Positions 57,767 through 64,000 of a DNA stretch of 64,000 bases are shown here, in pieces (position 1 is the stretch's first letter; each line of letters starts with the position of its first letter). A program made the position numbers and the translations under genes. The stretch covers positions 1 to 64,000 of the forward strand of contig CADECW010000021.1 of the NCBI GenBank assembly GCA_902825855.1, in the 5' to 3' direction. This stretch comes from an uncultured Rhodospirillales bacterium (lineage in GTDB: Bacteria > Pseudomonadota > Alphaproteobacteria > Reyranellales > Reyranellaceae). The notes under the pieces are model-generated. The model ran no database searches, was not told where the DNA came from, and saw only the letters and a list, made by a program, of their open reading frames with translations.

Positions 57767-58232
57767 ACTGGACGCCGACGACTTCGTAAGAGCGCGCGCC
57801 GCGTGGCGTCTGGACCTCGACGGTGTCGCCCACCGTCTTGCCGATCAGGGCGCGGCCGATCGGCGAAGTCACCGAAATCCGGCCCTTGGCGAGGTCGGCC
57901 TCGTAGGGGCCGACGATCTGGTATTTCACCTTCTCGTCGGTGTCCTCGTCGGCGAGGCGCACGGTGGCGCCGAACTTCACGACTTTGCCGGAAAGCTTGC
58001 TGAAGTCGATCACCTCGGCACGAGAGATGATATTCTCGATCTCGGCGATGCGGCCCTCGATGAATCCCTGGCGCTCGCGTGCCGACGTGTATTCGGCGTT
58101 CTCGGAAAGGTCGCCATGCTCGCGCGCCGCCGCGATCGCCTTGATGATCGCAGGGCGCTCCACGCTCTTCAGCTGCTTCAGTTCGTCCTCGAGGCCCTTC
58201 AGCCCCTCAGCCGTCATCGGAACCCGTTCCAT
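57759..58232 (-). CDS. greA: Transcription elongation factor GreA
   Basis: This 157-residue factor rescues backtracked RNA polymerase by stimulating transcript cleavage. The N-terminal coiled coil carries the acidic tip motif [13 protein letters not shown], and the C-terminal FKBP-like domain has IVGPYEAD and [14 protein letters not shown]. The ATG ending at 58232 (MERVPMT) is chosen over a longer start at 58274. It lies downstream of carB on the same strand. Confidence 0.96.
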   Translation of the reverse strand: MERVPMTAEGLKGLEDELKQLKSVERPAIIKAIAAAREHGDLSENAEYTSARERQGFIEGRIAEIENIISRAEVIDFSKLSGKVVKFGATVRLADEDTDEKVKYQIVGPYEADLAKGRISVTSPIGRALIGKTVGDTVEVQTPRGARSYEVVGVQFK

Positions 58233-58322
58233 TGCCTGATCGTCCTTAATGATTCGCGCGGCGTCAACGCCCATCCCGGCCCATCAGGCCGCTTGCGGTG
58301 CGCCGACCTGGGGTTCCGGAGG

Positions 58323-61568
<3,246 letters not shown>

Positions 61569-61576
61569 TTGATGTC

Positions 61577-62761
61577 TTACTTGCCCTTGCTCTTGTCGAT
61601 CATGTCGACGAAGCGATCGAACAGATAGTGGCTGTCGGTCGGACCGGGCGAGGCTTCGGGATGATACTGGACGGAGAAGGCCGGCTTGTCGGTGCAGCGC
61701 AGGCCCTCGTTGGTGCCGTCGAACAGCGAGACGTGGGTGACCTCGGCCGTCTCAGGCAGCGATTCGGGAACGACGCAGAAGCCGTGGTTCTGCGAGGTGA
61801 TCTCGACCTTGCCCGTCGTCAGGTCCTTGACCGGCTGGTTGGCGCCGCGATGGCCACGCTCCATCTTGCGCGTCTTGCCTCCCAGCGTCAGCGCCAGGAT
61901 CTGATGGCCCAGGCAGATGCCGAACAGCGGCACCTTCCTGTCGAGCACGCCTTGCACCGCCGGCACGCTGTAGTGCGCCGTCGCCGCCGGATCCCCCGGG
62001 CCGTTCGACAGGAACACGCCGTCGGGCTTGTGGCGCAGGATGTCCTCGGCGGAGGCCGTCGCCGGCACGACCGTGACCTTGCAGCCGGTGTTGGCGAGGC
62101 AGCGCAGAATATTGCGCTTGGCGCCGTAGTCGACGGCGACGACGTGATACTTCGGCTTGTCGAGCTTGCCGTAGCCCTTGCCCAGCGCCCACTTCGTCTC
62201 GTTCCAGCTGTAGGTCTGCTTGGTCGTCACCTCGATCGCGAGATCCATGCCGTCGAGCCCGGGCCATTCCTCGGCGAGCTGGCGCAGCTTGGGGATGTCG
62301 AACTCGCCATCCGGCGAGTTGACCACCACGCCGTTGGGAGCGCCGCCGTCGCGGATGCGCCGCGTGATGGCGCGCGTATCGACGCCGCACACGCCAGGCA
62401 GGTTGTGGCTCTTCAGCCAGTCGTCGAGTGGCTTGGCGGCACGCCAGTTGGCGGGCTCGGTGATGTCGCCGCGCAACACCACGCCGCGCGCGGCCGGATT
62501 GATGCTCTCGACGTCCTCGACATTGGTCCCGACATTGCCGACATGGGGAAAGGTGAAGGAGATGATCTGCCCGGCATAGGAAGGATCGGTGATGATCTCC
62601 TGATAGCCGGTCATCGAGGTATTGAAGCAGACCTCACCCACCGCGTGGCGGGCAGCACCGACCCCCTTGCCCCAAAACACAGCGCCATCAGCCAGCACCA
62701 GCGCGGCCGTGGCCCAACGCGGCGCGGCGTCTGTCGCGCCGGCGGTCTTGAGGTTTGCCAT
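61577..62761 (-). CDS. carA: Carbamoyl-phosphate synthase small (glutaminase) subunit
   Basis: This 394-residue subunit hydrolyses glutamine and channels ammonia to CarB. The class I glutamine amidotransferase triad is visible: Cys in [10 protein letters not shown], and His and Glu in [11 protein letters not shown]. The N-terminal domain has [19 protein letters not shown]. The ATG ending at 62761 (MANLKTAG) is chosen because an upstream promoter fits it. It forms an operon with carB. Confidence 0.97.
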   Translation of the reverse strand: MANLKTAGATDAAPRWATAALVLADGAVFWGKGVGAARHAVGEVCFNTSMTGYQEIITDPSYAGQIISFTFPHVGNVGTNVEDVESINPAARGVVLRGDITEPANWRAAKPLDDWLKSHNLPGVCGVDTRAITRRIRDGGAPNGVVVNSPDGEFDIPKLRQLAEEWPGLDGMDLAIEVTTKQTYSWNETKWALGKGYGKLDKPKYHVVAVDYGAKRNILRCLANTGCKVTVVPATASAEDILRHKPDGVFLSNGPGDPAATAHYSVPAVQGVLDRKVPLFGICLGHQILALTLGGKTRKMERGHRGANQPVKDLTTGKVEITSQNHGFCVVPESLPETAEVTHVSLFDGTNEGLRCTDKPAFSVQYHPEASPGPTDSHYLFDRFVDMIDKSKGK

Positions 62762-62825
62762 GATGAATTTCCGCTCTTTTGGCCCAACCGACCTCGCCCG
62801 GGGAGGCGACCTCGGAGCCGCGCGG

Positions 62826-62854
62826 TTTGTAACCAAGTGGTCGCACAGGGTCAA
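62826..62854 (-). promoter_or_regulatory. Candidate sigma70 promoter for carA-carB
   Basis: On the minus strand TTGACC (complement of 62849-62854) and TACAAA (complement of 62826-62831) are separated by exactly 17 bp. Transcription would start near 62819, giving a leader of about 58 nt before carA. Confidence 0.6.
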
Positions 62855-62959
62855 GGTGCTGCAGACTGCTAATTGGCAAGTGTTTTCAATTACTTATTTG
62901 CTTTGCCAACAGCGCCGCAGGTGTTTAGTTTCCGCCCTTCAATCGATCGGGGCACAACC

Positions 62960-63418
62960 ATGCTGCGCGACAATCTGAACGAGGCGCTGAAGGAGGCCAT
63001 GCGCGCCCGCGACATGACCACCGTAGGCGCCGTCCGCCTGATCCTGGCCAAGCTCAAGGAGGTCGATATCGCGGCCCGGACCGAGGCAAGCCGCGAGGGC
63101 GTGGCCGACGACCGCATTCTTTCCATGCTCCAGGGCATGATCAAGCAGCGAAACGAATCCGTGGCGCTCTACGAAAAGGGCAATCGCCCCGAGCTCGCCG
63201 AGAAGGAAAAGGCCGAAATCGCGGTCATCGAGCGCTTTTTGCCCAGGCAGATGGACGAGGCCGCCGTGACCGCGGCTGTCGCCGAGGCCGTGGCCTCGAC
63301 CGGCGCCAGGTCGGTCAAGGACATGGGCGGTGTCATGGCCGTCCTGAAGGGCAAGTACGCCGGACAGATGGACTTCGCCAAGGCCTCTGCGGCAGTGAAG
63401 AAAGCGCTGACGAGCTAG
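62960..63418 (+). CDS. GatB/YqeY-domain protein
   Basis: This 152-residue helical protein starts MLRDNLNEALKEAMRARDMTTVGAVRLILAKLKEVDI and contains EKAEIAVIERFLPRQMDEA and DMGGVMAVLKGKYAGQMD, the YqeY/Aim41 pattern related to the tail domain of GatB. The role is unclear, perhaps tRNA-dependent amidation or translation. It lies divergent from carA and upstream of dnaG, as in many alphaproteobacteria. ATG 62960 is chosen; the longer frame from 62873 has no support. Confidence 0.92.
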   Translation: MLRDNLNEALKEAMRARDMTTVGAVRLILAKLKEVDIAARTEASREGVADDRILSMLQGMIKQRNESVALYEKGNRPELAEKEKAEIAVIERFLPRQMDEAAVTAAVAEAVASTGARSVKDMGGVMAVLKGKYAGQMDFAKASAAVKKALTS

Positions 63419-63457
63419 TTATCGCATACTTGGTGCAAGAACTTATAGCCTGCGCGG

Positions 63458-63482
63458 CAGCCAGGGTGCTTCAGCCTGGCTG
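63458..63482 (+). terminator. Hairpin after the YqeY gene
   Basis: CAGCCAGG (63458-63465) pairs with CCTGGCTG (63475-63482) over a 9-base loop, about 40 bp after the yqeY stop. No T run follows, so termination strength is uncertain. Confidence 0.4.
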
Positions 63483-63566
63483 CTTCAGTGACAGCAATCC
63501 CCATTATCCCGAGGCGAGGGGCAAGCCGAGTCTACATTCAGTGTCAGGCGCCCTTTACACTGTCCC

Positions 63567-64000
63567 ATGGCCTTCTCCCCGGGCTTCCTCGATGAATTGC
63601 GCGCGCGCCTCAGCCTGTCCGACCTCGTCGGACGCAAGGTCACGCTGAAGCGCAAGTCGGGCGCGGAATACTCGGGCCTCTGCCCATTCCACAACGAGAA
63701 GACCCCGTCATTCACGGTCAACGACAAGAAGGGCTTTTTCCACTGCTTCGGGTGCGGCGCGCATGGCGACGCGGTGGGCTTCGTCATGAAGACCGAGGGC
63801 CTGTCGTTCCCCGAGTCGGTGGAGAAGCTTGCCCGCGAGGTCAACCTGCCGGTGCCGCGCGCCACGCCCGTCGAGCGCGAGCGTGCCGAGCGCGCAGCGA
63901 CCTTGCAGCAGGTCGTCGAAGAAGCATTGCGCTGGTTCCAGAAGCAGCTCCGGTTGCCGGTCGGGCGGCAAGGCCTCGACTACTTGCGCGGCCGAGGGCT
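63567..64000 (+). CDS. dnaG: DNA primase, N-terminal part (runs off the window)
   Basis: The first 144 codons of DnaG are present, beginning MAFSPGFLDELRARLSLSDLVG. The CHC2 zinc finger is complete: Cys and His in SGLCPFHNEKTPSF and two Cys in FFHCFGCGAHGDAVGF. The TOPRIM and helicase-interacting domains lie beyond the window end. DnaG synthesises RNA primers for replication. The start is ATG 63567, about 150 bp after yqeY. Confidence 0.95.
   Translation, partial: MAFSPGFLDELRARLSLSDLVGRKVTLKRKSGAEYSGLCPFHNEKTPSFTVNDKKGFFHCFGCGAHGDAVGFVMKTEGLSFPESVEKLAREVNLPVPRATPVERERAERAATLQQVVEEALRWFQKQLRLPVGRQGLDYLRGRG

Overview
The window looks like the chromosome of a free-living, aerobic, high-GC alphaproteobacterium. 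The evidence is a complete cta (aa3 cytochrome c oxidase) assembly operon in the alphaproteobacterial order, the carB-carA-yqeY-dnaG neighbourhood, a class A RNase P RNA, pervasive G/C third positions, and Bug-type and CaiB/BaiF genes. The gene content would suit a Rhodospirillales/Reyranella-like lineage, but that is inference. No rRNA, tRNA, CRISPR array, prophage or insertion sequence was recognised.

Layout. 0-12.8 kb is mostly housekeeping: rnpB, a cell-wall amidase, a TerB-DnaJ protein, a TauE exporter, uvrB, a secreted hydrolase, an intradiol dioxygenase with an ABC importer lacking its binding protein, rimJ, an Asp/Asn hydroxylase-like protein, ycjF/ycjX-like genes and a TerB protein. 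From 23.6 down to 12.8 kb one minus-strand array runs ctaC-ctaD-ctaB-small membrane gene-ctaG-ctaE-DUF983-SURF1-M32 peptidase-DUF1272-thrC-M16 peptidase, with several ATGA overlaps. 24-31 kb holds a periplasmic PPIase, an NTF2-like protein, an enoyl reductase-like MDR protein, an ATP-grasp/alpha-E/transglutaminase operon and an aminotransferase. A lower-GC cassette of small unknown genes (30.9-31.8 kb) precedes an EF-G-like GTPase. 34.3-41 kb holds a probable selenoprotein, an Mpo1-like protein, msrP, a Bug-type binding protein and an acyl-CoA cluster. 41.8-54.5 kb is a sparse accessory region with two paralogous RTX esterases, two paralogous winged-helix proteins, tspO, a histone H1-like protein and small membrane proteins. 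54.5-64 kb returns to core genes: a LysR regulator, trxB, Lrp, a YciB-like gene, greA, carB, carA, yqeY and the start of dnaG.

The main discovery is at 34347-34781. A thioredoxin-fold protein is interrupted by one in-frame TGA exactly where the first Cys of its CxxC motif belongs (U-G-G-C). The TGA is followed by a hairpin reproducing the hallmarks of a bacterial SECIS element: a bulged U at position 17, a 4-bp upper stem, and G23-U24 in the loop. A second hairpin upstream contains the ribosome-binding site. Also notable are an aa3 oxidase whose two acidic Mg-site ligands are both amides, a transglutaminase-like protein lacking its nucleophile, and a duplicated esterase whose second copy has lost the oxyanion-hole Asn.
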